From Limanda limanda (taxonomy: Eukaryota; Chordata; Actinopteri; Pleuronectiformes; Pleuronectidae): a stretch of 64,000 nucleotides of DNA. Position 1 is the stretch's first letter; every line of letters starts with the position of its first letter. The stretch lies in assembly GCF_963576545.1 (NCBI RefSeq), contig NW_026870455.1, forward strand, positions 262,501-326,500, written 5' to 3'. The notes beneath the pieces are model-generated. The model was not told the origin of the DNA, made no database searches, and saw only the letters and a program-made list of their open reading frames with translations. Positions 10,336 to 23,300 of this stretch are shown piece after piece. A program made the translations under genes and the position numbers.

Positions 10336-12224
10336 AGTCAAAATGTTCACCATTGCTTCCAAAAAAGGCTTATCTCCCCGTTTCCAGCTGTTTAGTGACA
10401 TTTGGGATGATGTGTAATGAAAAATTCAAGAATTTAACCATTTCTTCCAAAAAAGGCTTATCTCCCTGTTTCCAGCGCTTTTCTGACACTTGGGCTGACA
10501 TGTGATGAAAAAGTTAGAAATCTTAATCAATGCTTCCAAAAAAGGCTTATCTCCCCGTTTCCAGCTGTTTAGTGACATTTGGGATAATGTGTGATGAAAA
10601 ATTCAAGAATTTAACCTTTTCTTCCAAAAAAAGGCAGATCTCCCTGTTGCCAGCGCTTTTCTGACACTTGGGCTGACATGTGATGAAAAAGTCAGAAATC
10701 TTAATCAATGCTTCCAAAAAAGGCTGATCTTCCCGTTTCCAGCTGTTTAGTGACATTTGGGATGATGTGTGATGAAAAATTCAAGAATTTAACCTTTTCT
10801 TCCAAAAAAAGGCAGATCTCCCTGTTTCCAGCGCTTTTCTGACACTTGGGCTGACATGTGATGAAAAAGTCAGAAATCTTAATCAATGCTTCCAAAAAAG
10901 GCTTATCTCCCGTTTCCAGCTGTTTAGTGACATTTGGGATGATGTGTGATGAAAAATTCAAGAATTTAACCATTTCTTCCAAAAAAGGCTTATCTCCCTG
11001 TTTCCAGCGCTTTTCTGACACTTGGGCTGACATGTAATGAAAAAGTCAGAAATCTTAATCAATGCTTCCAAAAAAGGCTTATCTCCCCGTTTCCAGCTGT
11101 TTAGTGACATTTGGGATGATGTGTGATGAAGAATTCAAGAATTTAACCATTTCTTCCAAAAAAGGCTTATCTCCCTGTTTCCAGCGCTTTTCTGACACTT
11201 GGGCTGACATGTGATGAAAAAGTCAGAAATCTTAATCAATGCTTCCAAAAAAGGCTTATCTCCCCGTTTCCAGCTGTTTAGTGATATTTGGGATAATGTG
11301 TGATGAAAAATTCAAGAATTTAACCTTTTCTTCCAAAAAAAGGCAGATCTCCCTGTTGCCAGCGCTTTTCTGACACTTGGGCTGACATGTGATGAAAAAG
11401 TCAGAAATCTTAATCAATGCTTCCAAAAAAGGCTTATCTCACCGTTTCCAGCTGTTTAGTGACATTTGGGATGATGTGTGATGAAAAATTCAAGAATTTA
11501 ACCATTTCTTCCAAAAAAGGCTTATCTCCCTGTTTTCAGCGCTTTTCTGACACTTGGGCTGACATGTGATGAAAAAGTCAGAAATCTTAATCAATGCTTC
11601 CAAAAAAGGCTTATCTCCCCGTTTCCAGCTGTTTAGTGACATTTGGGATAATGTGTGATGAAAAATTCAAGAATTTAACCTTTTCTTCCAAAAAAAGGCA
11701 GATCTCCCTGTTGCCAGCGCTTTTCTGACACTTGGGCTGACATGTGATGAAAAAGTCAGAAATCTTAATCAATGCTTCCAAAAAAGGCTTATCTCCCCGT
11801 TTCCAGCTGTTTTGTGACATTTGGGATAATGTGTGATGAAAAATTCAAGAATTTAACCTTTTCTTCCAAAAAAAGGCAGATCTCCCTGTTGCCAGCGCTT
11901 TTCTGACACTTGGGCTGACATGTGATGAAAAAGTCAGAAATCTTAATCAATGCTTCCAAAAAAGGCTTATCTCCCCGTTTCCAGCTGTTTAGTGACATTT
12001 GGGATGATGTGTGATGAAAAATTCAAGAATATAACCTTTTCTTCCAAAAAAAAGGCAGATCTCCCTGTTTCCAGCATTTTTCTGACACTTAGGCTGACAT
12101 GTGATGAAAAAGTCAGAAATCTTAATCAATGCTTCCAAAAAAGGCTTATCTCACCGTTTCCAGCTGTTTAGTGACATTTGGGATGATGTGTGATGAAAAA
12201 TTCAAGAATTTAACCATTTCTTCC

Positions 12225-12403
12225 AAAAAAGGCTTATCTCCCTGTTTCCAGCGCTTTTCTGACACTTGGGCTGACATGTGATGAAAAAGTCAGAAATCTT
12301 AATCAATGCTTCCAAAAAAAGGCAGACCTCCCTGTTTCCAGCGCTTTTCTGACACTTGGGCTGACATGTGATGAAAAAGTCAGAAATCTTAATCAAAGCT
12401 TCC
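12225..12403. repeat. B-B junction (missing A half), duplicated later
   Basis: A B half (12,225-12,313) is followed directly by an A7-GGCAGACC B half (12,314-12,403). The related order near 27,540-27,750 is B, A (AAATATTC), B (CAAAGCTTCC). One A half has therefore been lost here, most likely by exchange within the A-tract. The same junction is present in the second large copy near 21,184-21,362, so it predates the 7.3-kb duplication. Confidence 0.85.
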
Positions 12404-12757
12404 AAAAAAGGCTTATCTCCCCGTTTCCAGCTGTTTAGTGACATTTGGGATGATGTGTGATGAAAAATTGAAGAATTTAACCTTTTCTTCCAAAAAAAGG
12501 CAGATCTCCCTGTTTCCAGCGCCTTTCTGACACTGGAGCTGATATGTGATGAAAAAGTCAAAATGTTAACCATTGCTTCCAAAAAAGGCTTATCTCCCCG
12601 TTTCCAGCTGTTTAGTGACATTTGGGATGATGTGTGATGAAAAATTCAAGAATTTAACCATTTCTTCCAAAAAAGGCTTATCTCCCTGTTTCCAGCGCTT
12701 TTCTGACACTTGGGCTGACATGTAATGAAAAAGTCAGAAATCTTAATCAATGCTTCC

Positions 12758-12845
12758 AAAAAAAGCTTATCTCCCCGTTTCTAGCTGTTTAGTGACATTT
12801 GGGATGATGTGTGATGAAAAATTCAAGAATTTAACCTTTTCTTCC
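12758..12845. repeat. Example of the AAGCTT / CTAGCTG A-half subfamily
   Basis: This A half starts with A7 followed by GCTTAT (a G-to-A change that creates AAGCTT) and has TTTCTAGCTG in place of TTTCCAGCTG. It loses the CAGCTG palindrome. It regularly follows a B half with GACATGTAATG and precedes a C half with GTTCACC. Further copies are near 14,352, 14,885, 18,966, 21,718, 23,315, 23,845, 28,106, 43,688, 51,133, 59,984 and 62,994. Copies at about 39,784, 45,636 and 48,118 have TATGTCCCC as an additional change. Confidence 0.85.
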
Positions 12846-15800
12846 AAAAAAAGGCAGATCTCCCTGTTTCCAGCGCTTTTCTGACACTGGAGCTGATATG
12901 TGATGAAAAAGTCAAAATGTTCACCATTGCTTCTAAAAAAGGCTTATCTCCCCGTTTCCAGCTGTTTAGTGACATTTGGGATGATGTGTAATGAAAAATT
13001 CAAGAATTTAACCATTTCTTCCAAAAAAGGCTTATCTCCCTGTTTCCAGCGCTTTTCTGACACTTGGGCTGACATGTGATGAAAAAGTTAGAAATCTTAA
13101 TCAATGCTTCCAAAAAAGGCTTATCTCCCCGTTTCCAGCTGTTTAGTGACATTTGGGATAATGTGTGATGAAAAATTCAAGAATTTAACCTTTTCTTCCA
13201 AAAAAAGGCAGATCTCCCTGTTGCCAGCGCTTTTCTGACACTTGGGCTGACATGTGATGAAAAAGTCAGAAATCTTAATCAATGCTTCCAAAAAAGGCTG
13301 ATCTTCCCGTTTCCAGCTGTTTAGTGACATTTGGGATGATGTGTGATGAAAAATTCAAGAATTTAACCTTTTCTTCCAAAAAAAGGCAGATCTCCCTGTT
13401 TCCAGGGCTTTTCTGACACTGGAGCTGACATGTGATGAAAAAGTCAAAATGTTAACCATTGCTTCCAAAAAATGCTTATCTCCCCGTTTCCAGCTGTTTA
13501 GTGACATTTGGGATGATGTGTGATGAAAAATTCAAGAATTTAACCATTTCTTCCAAAAAAGGCTTATCTCCCTGTTTCCAGCGCTTTTCTGACACTTGGG
13601 CTGACATGTGGTGAAAAAGTCAGAAATCTTAATCAATGCTTCCAAAAAAGGCTTATCTCCCCGTTTCCAGCTGTTTAGTGACATTTGGGATGATGTGTGA
13701 TGAAAAATTCAAGAATTTAACCATTTCTTCCAAAAAAGGCTTATCTCCCTGTTTCCAGCGCTTTTCTGACACTTGGGCTGACATGTGATGAAAAAGTCAG
13801 AAATCTTAATCAATGCTTCCAAAAAAGGCTTATCTCCCCGTTTCCAGCTGTTTAGTGACATTTGGGATGATGTGTGATGAAAAATTCAAGAATATAACCT
13901 TTTCTTCCAAAAAAAGGCAGATCTCCCTGTTTCCAGCGCTTTTCTGACACTTGGGCTGACATGTGATGAAAAAGTCAGAAATCTTAATCAATGCTTCCAA
14001 AAAAGGCTTATCTCCCCGTTTCCAGCTGTTTAGTGACATTTGGGATGATGTGTGATGAAAAATTGAAGAATTTAACCTTTTCTTCCAAAAAAAGGCAGAT
14101 CTCCCTGTTTCCAGCGCCTTTCTGACACTGGAGCTGATATGTGATGAAAAAGTCAAAATGTTAACCATTGCTTCCAAAAAAGGCTTATCTCCCCGTTTCC
14201 AGCTGTTTAGTGACATTTGGGATGATGTGTGATGAAAAATTCAAGAATTTAACCATTTCTTCCAAAAAAGGCTTATCTCCCTGTTTCCAGCGCTTTTCTG
14301 ACACTTGGGCTGACATGTAATGAAAAAGTCAGAAATCTTAATCAATGCTTCCAAAAAAAGCTTATCTCCCCGTTTCTAGCTGTTTAGTGACATTTGGGAT
14401 GATGTGTGATGAAAAATTCAAGAATTTAACCTTTTCTTCCAAAAAAAGGCAGATCTCCCTGTTTCCAGCGCTTTTCTGACACTGGAGCTGATATGTGATG
14501 AAAAAGTCAAAATGTTCACCATTGCTTCTAAAAAAGGCTTATCTCCCCGTTTCCAGCTGTTTAGTGACATTTGGGATGATGTGTAATGAAAAATTCAAGA
14601 ATTTAACCATTTCTTCCAAAAAAGGCTTATCTCCCTGTTTCCAGCGCTTTTCTGACACTTGGGCTGACATGTGATGAAAAAGTTAGAAATCTTAATCAAT
14701 GCTTCCAAAAAAGGCTTATCTCCCCGTTTCCAGCTGTTTAGTGACATTTGGGATGATGTGTGATAAAAAATTCAAGAATTTAACCATTTCTTCCAAAAAA
14801 GGCTTATCTCCCTGTTTCCAGCGCTTTTCTGACACTTGGGCTGACATGTAATGAAAAAGTCAGAAATCTTAATCAATGCTTCCAAAAAAAGCTTATCTCC
14901 CCGTTTCTAGCTGTTTAGTGACATTTGGGATGATGTGTGATGAAAAATTCAAGAATTTAACCTTTTCTTCCAAAAAAAGGCAGATCTCCCTGTTTCCAGC
15001 GCTTTTCTGACACTGGAGCTGATATGTGATGAAAAAGTCAAAATGTTCACCATTGCTTCCAAAAAAGGCTTATCTCCCCGTTTCCAGCTGTTTAGTGACA
15101 TTTGGGATGATGTGTGATGAAAAATTCAAGAATTTAACCATTTCTTCCAAAAAAAGGCTTATCTCCCTGTTTCCAACGCTTTTCTGACACTTGGGCTGAC
15201 ATGTGATGAAAAAGTTAGAAATCTTAATCAATGCTTCCAAAAAAGGCTTATCTCCCCGTTTCCAGCTGTTTCGTGACATTTGGGATAATGTGTGATGAAA
15301 AATTCAAGAATTTAACCTTTTCTTCCAAAAAAAGGCAGATCTCCCTGTTGCCAGCGCTTTTCTGACACTTGGGCTGACATGTGATGAAAAAGTCAGAAAT
15401 CTTAATCAATGCTTCCAAAAAAGGCTGATCTTCCCGTTTCCAGCTGTTTAGTGACATTTGGGATGATGTGTGATGAAAAATTCAAGAATTTAACCTTTTC
15501 TTCCAAAAAAAGGCAGATCTCCCTGTTTCCAGCGCTTTTCTGACACTGGAGCTGATGTGTGATGAAAAAGTCAAAATGTTAACCATTGCTTCCAAAAAAG
15601 GCTTATCTCCCCGTTTCCAGCTGTTTAGTGACATTTGGGATGATGTGTGATGAAAAATTCAAGAATTTAACCATTTCTTCCAAAAAAGGCTTATCTCCCT
15701 GTTTCCAGCGCTTTTCTGACACTTGGGCTGACATGTGATGAAAAAGTCAGAAATCTTAATCAATGCTTCCAAAAAAGGCTTATCTCCCCGTTTCCAGCTG

Positions 15801-16676
15801 TTTAGTGACATTTGGGATGATGTGTGATGAAAAATTCAAGAATTTAACCATTTCTTCCAAAAAAGGCTTATCTCCCTGTTTCCAGCGCTTTTCTGACACT
15901 TGGGCTGACATGTGATGAAAAAGTCAGAAATCTTAATCAATGCTTCCAAAAAAGGCTTATCTCCCCGTTTCCAGCTGTTTAGTGACATTTGGGATGATGT
16001 GTGATGAAAAATTCAAGAATTTAACCATTTCTTCCAAAATAGGCTTATCTCCCTGTTTCCAGCGCTTTTCTGACACTTGGGCTGACATGTGATGAATAGT
16101 CAGAAATCTTAATCAATGCTTCCAAAAAAGGCTTATCTCCCCGTTTCCAGCTGTTTAGTGACATTTGGGATGAGGTGTGATGAAAAATTCAAGAATTTAA
16201 CCTTTTCTTCCAAAAAAAGGCAGATCTCCCTGTTTCCAGCGCTTTTCTGACACTTGGGCTGACATGTGATGAAAAAGTCAGAAATCTTAATCAATGCTTC
16301 CAAAAAAGGCTTATCTCCCGTTTCCAGCTGTTTAGTGACATTTGGGATGATGTGTGATGAAAAATTCAAGAATTTAACCATTTCTTCCAAAAAAGGCTTA
16401 TCTCCCTGTTTCCAGCGCTTTTCTGACACTTGGGCTGACATGTAATGAAAAAGTCAGAAATCTTAATCAATGCTTCCAAAAAAGGCTTATCTCCCCGTTT
16501 CCAGCTGTTTAGTGACATTTGGGATGATGTGTGATGAAAAATTCAAGAATTTAACCATTTCTTCCAAAAAAGGCTTATCTCCCTGTTTCCAGCGCTTTTC
16601 TGACACTTGGGCTGACATGTGATGAAAAAGTCAGAAATCTTAATCAATGCTTCCAAAAAAGGCTTATCTCCCCGTT

Positions 16677-18470
16677 TCCAGCTGTTTAGTGATATTTGGG
16701 ATAATGTGTGATGAAAAATTCAAGAATTTAACCTTTTCTTCCAAAAAAAGGCAGATCTCCCTGTTGCCAGCGCTTTTCTGACACTTGGGCTGACATGTGA
16801 TGAAAAAGTCAGAAATCTTAATCAATGCTTCCAAAAAAGGCTTATCTCACCGTTTCCAGCTGTTTAGTGACATTTGGGATGATGTGTGATGAAAAATTCA
16901 AGAATTTAACCATTTCTTCCAAAAAAGGCTTATCTCCCTGTTTCCAGCGCTTTTCTGACACTTGGGCTGACATGTGATGAAAAAGTCAGAAATCTTAATC
17001 AATGCTTCCAAAAAAGGCTTATCTCCCCGTTTCCAGCTGTTTAGTGACATTTGGGATAATGTGTGATGAAAAATTCAAGAATTTAACCTTTTCTTCCAAA
17101 AAAAGGCAGATCTCCCTGTTGCCAGCGCTTTTCTGACACTTGGGCTGACATGTGATGAAAAAGTCAGAAATCTTAATCAATGCTTCCAAAAAAGGCTTAT
17201 CTCCCCGTTTCCAGCTGTTTTGTGACATTTGGGATAATGTGTGATGAAAAATTCAAGAATTTAACCTTTTCTTCCAAAAAAAGGCAGATCTCCCTGTTGC
17301 CAGCGCTTTTCTGACACTTGGGCTGACATGTGATGAAAAAGTCAGAAATCTTAATCAATGCTTCCAAAAAAGGCTTATCTCCCCGTTTCCAGCTGTTTAG
17401 TGACATTTGGGATGATGTGTGATGAAAAATTCAAGAATATAACCTTTTCTTCCAAAAAAAAGGCAGATCTCCCTGTTTCCAGCATTTTTCTGACACTTAG
17501 GCTGACATGTGATGAAAAAGTCAGAAATCTTAATCAATGCTTCCAAAAAAGGCTTATCTCACCGTTTCCAGCTGTTTAGTGATATTTGGGATAATGTGTG
17601 ATGAAAAATTCAAGAATTTAACCTTTTCTTCCAAAAAAAGGCAGATCTCCCTGTTGCCAGCGCTTTTCTGACACTTGGGCTGACATGTGATGAAAAAGTC
17701 AGAAATCTTAATCAATGCTTCCAAAAAAGGCTTATCTCACCGTTTCCAGCTGTTTAGTGACATTTGGGATGATGTGTGATGAAAAATTCAAGAATTTAAC
17801 CATTTCTTCCAAAAAAGGCTTATCTCCCTGTTTCCAGCGCTTTTCTGACACTTGGGCTGACATGTGATGAAAAAGTCAGAAATCTTAATCAATGCTTCCA
17901 AAAAAGGCTTATCTCCCCGTTTCCAGCTGTTTAGTGACATTTGGGATAATGTGTGATGAAAAATTCAAGAATTTAACCTTTTCTTCCAAAAAAAGGCAGA
18001 TCTCCCTGTTGCCAGCGCTTTTCTGACACTTGGGCTGACATGTGATGAAAAAGTCAGAAATCTTAATCAATGCTTCCAAAAAAGGCTTATCTCCCCGTTT
18101 CCAGCTGTTTTGTGACATTTGGGATAATGTGTGATGAAAAATTCAAGAATTTAACCTTTTCTTCCAAAAAAAGGCAGATCTCCCTGTTGCCAGCGCTTTT
18201 CTGACACTTGGGCTGACATGTGATGAAAAAGTCAGAAATCTTAATCAATGCTTCCAAAAAAGGCTTATCTCCCCGTTTCCAGCTGTTTAGTGACATTTGG
18301 GATGAGGTGTGATGAAAAATTCAAGAATATAACCTTTTCTTCCAAAAAAAAGGCAGATCTCCCTGTTTCCAGCATTTTTCTGACACTTAGGCTGACATGT
18401 GATGAAAAAGTCAGAAATCTTAATCAATGCTTCCAAAAAAGGCTTATCTCACCGTTTCCAGCTGTTTAGT
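16677..18470. repeat. Nested tandem duplication, 2 x 890 bp (5 dimers)
   Basis: Two adjacent copies of five dimers show the marker order GATATTTGGGATAATG, CTCACCG, GATAATG with GTTGCC, GTTTTGTGAC, GTTGCC, AATATAACC with an A8 run, GCATTTTTC and CTTAGGCTG. The period is 890 rather than 885 because several dimers carry A7 or A8 linkers. The copies differ at 17,413/18,303 (GATGATG versus GATGAGG). A third, partial relative with the same ending lies at about 11,390-12,170, offset 5,408 bp. The tandem pair is also present at about 25,636-27,429, so it formed before the 7.3-kb duplication. Confidence 0.88.
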
Positions 18471-18671
18471 GACATTTGGGATGATGTGTGATGAAAAATT
18501 CAAGAATTTAACCATTTCTTCCAAAAAAGGCTTATCTCCCTGTTTCCAGCGCTTTTCTGACACTTGGGCTGACATGTGATGAAAAAGTCAGAAATCTTAA
18601 TCAATGCTTCCAAAAAAGGCTTATCTCCCCGTTTCCAGCTGTTTAGTGACATTTGGGATGATGTGTGATGA

Positions 18672-20316
18672 AAAATTGAAGAATTTAACCTTTTCTTCCA
18701 AAAAAAGGCAGATCTCCCTGTTTCCAGCGCCTTTCTGACACTGGAGCTGATATGTGATGAAAAAGTCAAAATGTTAACCATTGCTTCCAAAAAAGGCTTA
18801 TCTCCCCGTTTCCAGCTGTTTAGTGACATTTGGGATGATGTGTGATGAAAAATTCAAGAATTTAACCATTTCTTCCAAAAAAGGCTTATCTCCCTGTTTC
18901 CAGCGCTTTTCTGACACTTGGGCTGACATGTAATGAAAAAGTCAGAAATCTTAATCAATGCTTCCAAAAAAAGCTTATCTCCCCGTTTCTAGCTGTTTAG
19001 TGACATTTGGGATGATGTGTGATGAAAAATTCAAGAATTTAACCTTTTCTTCCAAAAAAAGGCAGATCTCCCTGTTTCCAGCGCTTTTCTGACACTGGAG
19101 CTGATATGTGATGAAAAAGTCAAAATGTTCACCATTGCTTCCAAAAAAGGCTTATCTCCCCGTTTCCAGCTGTTTAGTGACATTTGGGATAATGTGTGAT
19201 GAAAAATTCAAGAATTTAACCTTTTCTTCCAAAAAAAGGCAGATCTCCCTGTTGCCAGCGCTTTTCTGACACTTGGGCTGACATGTGATGAAAAAGTCAG
19301 AAATCTTAATCAATGCTTCCAAAAAAGGCTGATCTTCCCGTTTCCAGCTGTTTAGTGACATTTGGGATGATGTGTGATGAAAAATTCAAGAATTTAACCT
19401 TTTCTTCCAAAAAAAGGCAGATCTCCCTGTTTCCAGGGCTTTTCTGACACTGGAGCTGATGTGTGATGAAAAAGTCAAAATGTTAACCATTGCTTCCAAA
19501 AAAGGCTTATCTCCCCGTTTCCAGCTGTTTAGTGACATTTGGGATGATGTGTGATGAAAAATTCAAGAATTTAACCATTTCTTCCAAAAAAGGCTTATCT
19601 CCCTGTTTCCAGCGCTTTTCTGACACTTGGGCTGACATGTGGTGAAAAAGTCAGAAATCTTAATCAATGCTTCCAAAAAAGGCTTATCTCCCCGTTTCCA
19701 GCTGTTTAGTGACATTTGGGATGATGTGTGATGAAAAATTCAAGAATTTAACCATTTCTTCCAAAAAAGGCTTATCTCCCTGTTTCCAGCGCTTTTCTGA
19801 CACTTGGGCTGACATGTGATGAAAAAGTCAGAAATCTTAATCAATGCTTCCAAAAAAGGCTTATCTCCCCGTTTCCAGCTGTTTAGTGACATTTGGGATG
19901 ATGTGTGATGAAAAATTCAAGAATATAACCTTTTCTTCCAAAAAAAGGCAGATCTCCCTGTTTCCAGCGCTTTTCTGACACTTGGGCTGACATGTGATGA
20001 AAAAGTCAGAAATCTTAATCAATGCTTCCAAAAAAGTCTTATCTCCCCGTTTCCAGCTGTTTAGTGACATTTGGGATGATGTGTGATGAAAAATTCAAGA
20101 ATTTAACCATTTCTTCCAAAAAAGGCTTATCTCCCTGTTTCCAGCGCTTTTCTGACACTTGGGCTGACATGTGATGAATAGTCAGAAATCTTAATCAATG
20201 CTTCCAAAAAAGGCTTATCTCCCCGTTTCCAGCTGTTTAGTGACATTTGGGATGAGGTGTGATGAAAAATTCAAGAATTTAACCTTTTCTTCCAAAAAAA
20301 GGCAGATCTCCCTGTT
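18672..20316. repeat. Spacer between the 7.3-kb copies, itself a partial copy
   Basis: This 1.6-kb spacer matches about 12,464-14,050 at an offset of 6,208 bp, then 6,031 bp after the loss of one 177-bp dimer near 19,140. Markers are AAATTGAAG, GCGCCTTTC, GACATGTAATG, TTTCTAGC, GTTCACC, GGCTGATCTTCCCG, CAGGGC and ATGTGGTG. It contains no unique DNA. It suggests the 7.3-kb duplication arose by misalignment between these partial copies. Confidence 0.75.
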
Positions 20317-23300
20317 TCCAGCGCTTTTCTGACACTTGGGCTGACATGTGATGAAAAAGTCAGAAATCTTAATCAATGCTTCCAAAAAAGGCTTATCTCA
20401 CCGTTTCCAGCTGTTTAGTGACATTTGGGATGATGTGTGATGAAAAATTCAAGAATTTAACCATTTCTTCCAAAAAAGGCTTATCTCCCTGTTTTCAGCG
20501 CTTTTCTGACACTTGGGCTGACATGTGATGAAAAAGTCAGAAATCTTAATCAATGCTTCCAAAAAAGGCTTATCTCCCCGTTTCCAGCTGTTTAGTGACA
20601 TTTGGGATAATGTGTGATGAAAAATTCAAGAATTTAACCTTTTCTTCCAAAAAAAGGCAGATCTCCCTGTTGCCAGCGCTTTTCTGACACTTGGGCTGAC
20701 ATGTGATGAAAAAGTCAGAAATCTTAATCAATGCTTCCAAAAAAGGCTTATCTCCCCGTTTCCAGCTGTTTTGTGACATTTGGGATAATGTGTGATGAAA
20801 AATTCAAGAATTTAACCTTTTCTTCCAAAAAAAGGCAGATCTCCCTGTTGCCAGCGCTTTTCTGACACTTGGGCTGACATGTGATGAAAAAGTCAGAAAT
20901 CTTAATCAATGCTTCCAAAAAAGGCTTATCTCCCCGTTTCCAGCTGTTTAGTGACATTTGGGATGATGTGTGATGAAAAATTCAAGAATATAACCTTTTC
21001 TTCCAAAAAAAAGGCAGATCTCCCTGTTTCCAGCATTTTTCTGACACTTAGGCTGACATGTGATGAAAAAGTCAGAAATCTTAATCAATGCTTCCAAAAA
21101 AGGCTTATCTCACCGTTTCCAGCTGTTTAGTGACATTTGGGATGATGTGTGATGAAAAATTCAAGAATTTAACCATTTCTTCCAAAAAAGGCTTATCTCC
21201 CTGTTTCCAGCGCTTTTCTGACACTTGGGCTGACATGTGATGAAAAAGTCAGAAATCTTAATCAATGCTTCCAAAAAAAGGCAGACCTCCCTGTTTCCAG
21301 CGCTTTTCTGACACTTGGGCTGACATGTGATGAAAAAGTCAGAAATCTTAATCAAAGCTTCCAAAAAAGGCTTATCTCCCCGTTTCCAGCTGTTTAGTGA
21401 CATTTGGGATGATGTGTGATGAAAAATTGAAGAATTTAACCTTTTCTTCCAAAAAAAGGCAGATCTCCCTGTTTCCAGCGCCTTTCTGACACTGGAGCTG
21501 ATATGTGATGAAAAAGTCAAAATGTTAACCATTGCTTCCAAAAAAGGCTTATCTCCCCGTTTCCAGCTGTTTAGTGACATTTGGGATGATGTGTGATGAA
21601 AAATTCAAGAATTTAACCATTTCTTCCAAAAAAGGCTTATCTCCCTGTTTCCAGCGCTTTTCTGACACTTGGGCTGACATGTAATGAAAAAGTCAGAAAT
21701 CTTAATCAATGCTTCCAAAAAAAGCTTATCTCCCCGTTTCTAGCTGTTTAGTGACATTTGGGATGATGTGTGATGAAAAATTCAAGAATTTAACCTTTTC
21801 TTCCAAAAAAAGGCAGATCTCCCTGTTTCCAGCGCTTTTCTGACACTGGAGCTGATATGTGATGAAAAAGTCAAAATGTTCACCATTGCTTCTAAAAAAG
21901 GCTTATCTCCCCGTTTCCAGCTGTTTAGTGACATTTGGGATGATGTGTAATGAAAAATTCAAGAATTTAACCATTTCTTCCAAAAAAGGCTTATCTCCCT
22001 GTTTCCAGCGCTTTTCTGACACTTGGGCTGACATGTGATGAAAAAGTTAGAAATCTTAATCAATGCTTCCAAAAAAGGCTTATCTCCCCGTTTCCAGCTG
22101 TTTAGTGACATTTGGGATAATGTGTGATGAAAAATTCAAGAATTTAACCTTTTCTTCCAAAAAAAGGCAGATCTCCCTGTTGCCAGCGCTTTTCTGACAC
22201 TTGGGCTGACATGTGATGAAAAAGTCAGAAATCTTAATCAATGCTTCCAAAAAAGGCTGATCTTCCCGTTTCCAGCTGTTTAGTGACATTTGGGATGATG
22301 TGTGATGAAAAATTCAAGAATTTAACCTTTTCTTCCAAAAAAAGGCAGATCTCCCTGTTTCCAGGGCTTTTCTGACACTGGAGCTGACATGTGATGAAAA
22401 AGTCAAAATGTTAACCATTGCTTCCAAAAAATGCTTATCTCCCCGTTTCCAGCTGTTTAGTGACATTTGGGATGATGTGTGATGAAAAATTCAAGAATTT
22501 AACCATTTCTTCCAAAAAAGGCTTATCTCCCTGTTTCCAGCGCTTTTCTGACACTTGGGCTGACATGTGGTGAAAAAGTCAGAAATCTTAATCAATGCTT
22601 CCAAAAAAGGCTTATCTCCCCGTTTCCAGCTGTTTAGTGACATTTGGGATGATGTGTGATGAAAAATTCAAGAATTTAACCATTTCTTCCAAAAAAGGCT
22701 TATCTCCCTGTTTCCAGCGCTTTTCTGACACTTGGGCTGACATGTGATGAAAAAGTCAGAAATCTTAATCAATGCTTCCAAAAAAGGCTTATCTCCCCGT
22801 TTCCAGCTGTTTAGTGACATTTGGGATGATGTGTGATGAAAAATTCAAGAATATAACCTTTTCTTCCAAAAAAAGGCAGATCTCCCTGTTTCCAGCGCTT
22901 TTCTGACACTTGGGCTGACATGTGATGAAAAAGTCAGAAATCTTAATCAATGCTTCCAAAAAAGGCTTATCTCCCCGTTTCCAGCTGTTTAGTGACATTT
23001 GGGATGATGTGTGATGAAAAATTGAAGAATTTAACCTTTTCTTCCAAAAAAAGGCAGATCTCCCTGTTTCCAGCGCCTTTCTGACACTGGAGCTGATATG
23101 TGATGAAAAAGTCAAAATGTTAACCATTGCTTCCAAAAAAGGCTTATCTCCCCGTTTCCAGCTGTTTAGTGACATTTGGGATGATGTGTGATGAAAAATT
23201 CAAGAATTTAACCATTTCTTCCAAAAAAGGCTTATCTCCCTGTTTCCAGCGCTTTTCTTACACTTGGGCTGACATGTAATGAAAAAGTCAGAAATCTTAA

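Larger units (their letters stand above)
11358..18671. repeat. Large higher-order block, copy 1 (7.3 kb)
   Basis: This 7,314-bp stretch recurs at 20,317-27,630 with a constant offset of 8,959 bp. Private markers prove the match: TGTTTTCAGCG (11,531/20,490), GGCAGACCTCC (about 12,320/21,280), TTCTAAAAAAGG, TTCCAACGC (15,174/24,133), GTTTCGTGAC (15,270/24,229) and CCAAAATAGGC (16,036/24,995). The left limit lies after GTTGCC at 11,355 (GTTTCC in the other copy) and the right limit before AAATTGAAG at 18,672 (AAATATTC in the other copy). I noticed only two internal differences: 14,301/23,260 (TTCTGAC versus TTCTTAC) and 18,305/27,264 (GATGAGG versus GATGATG). The duplication is therefore recent. 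Confidence 0.9.
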
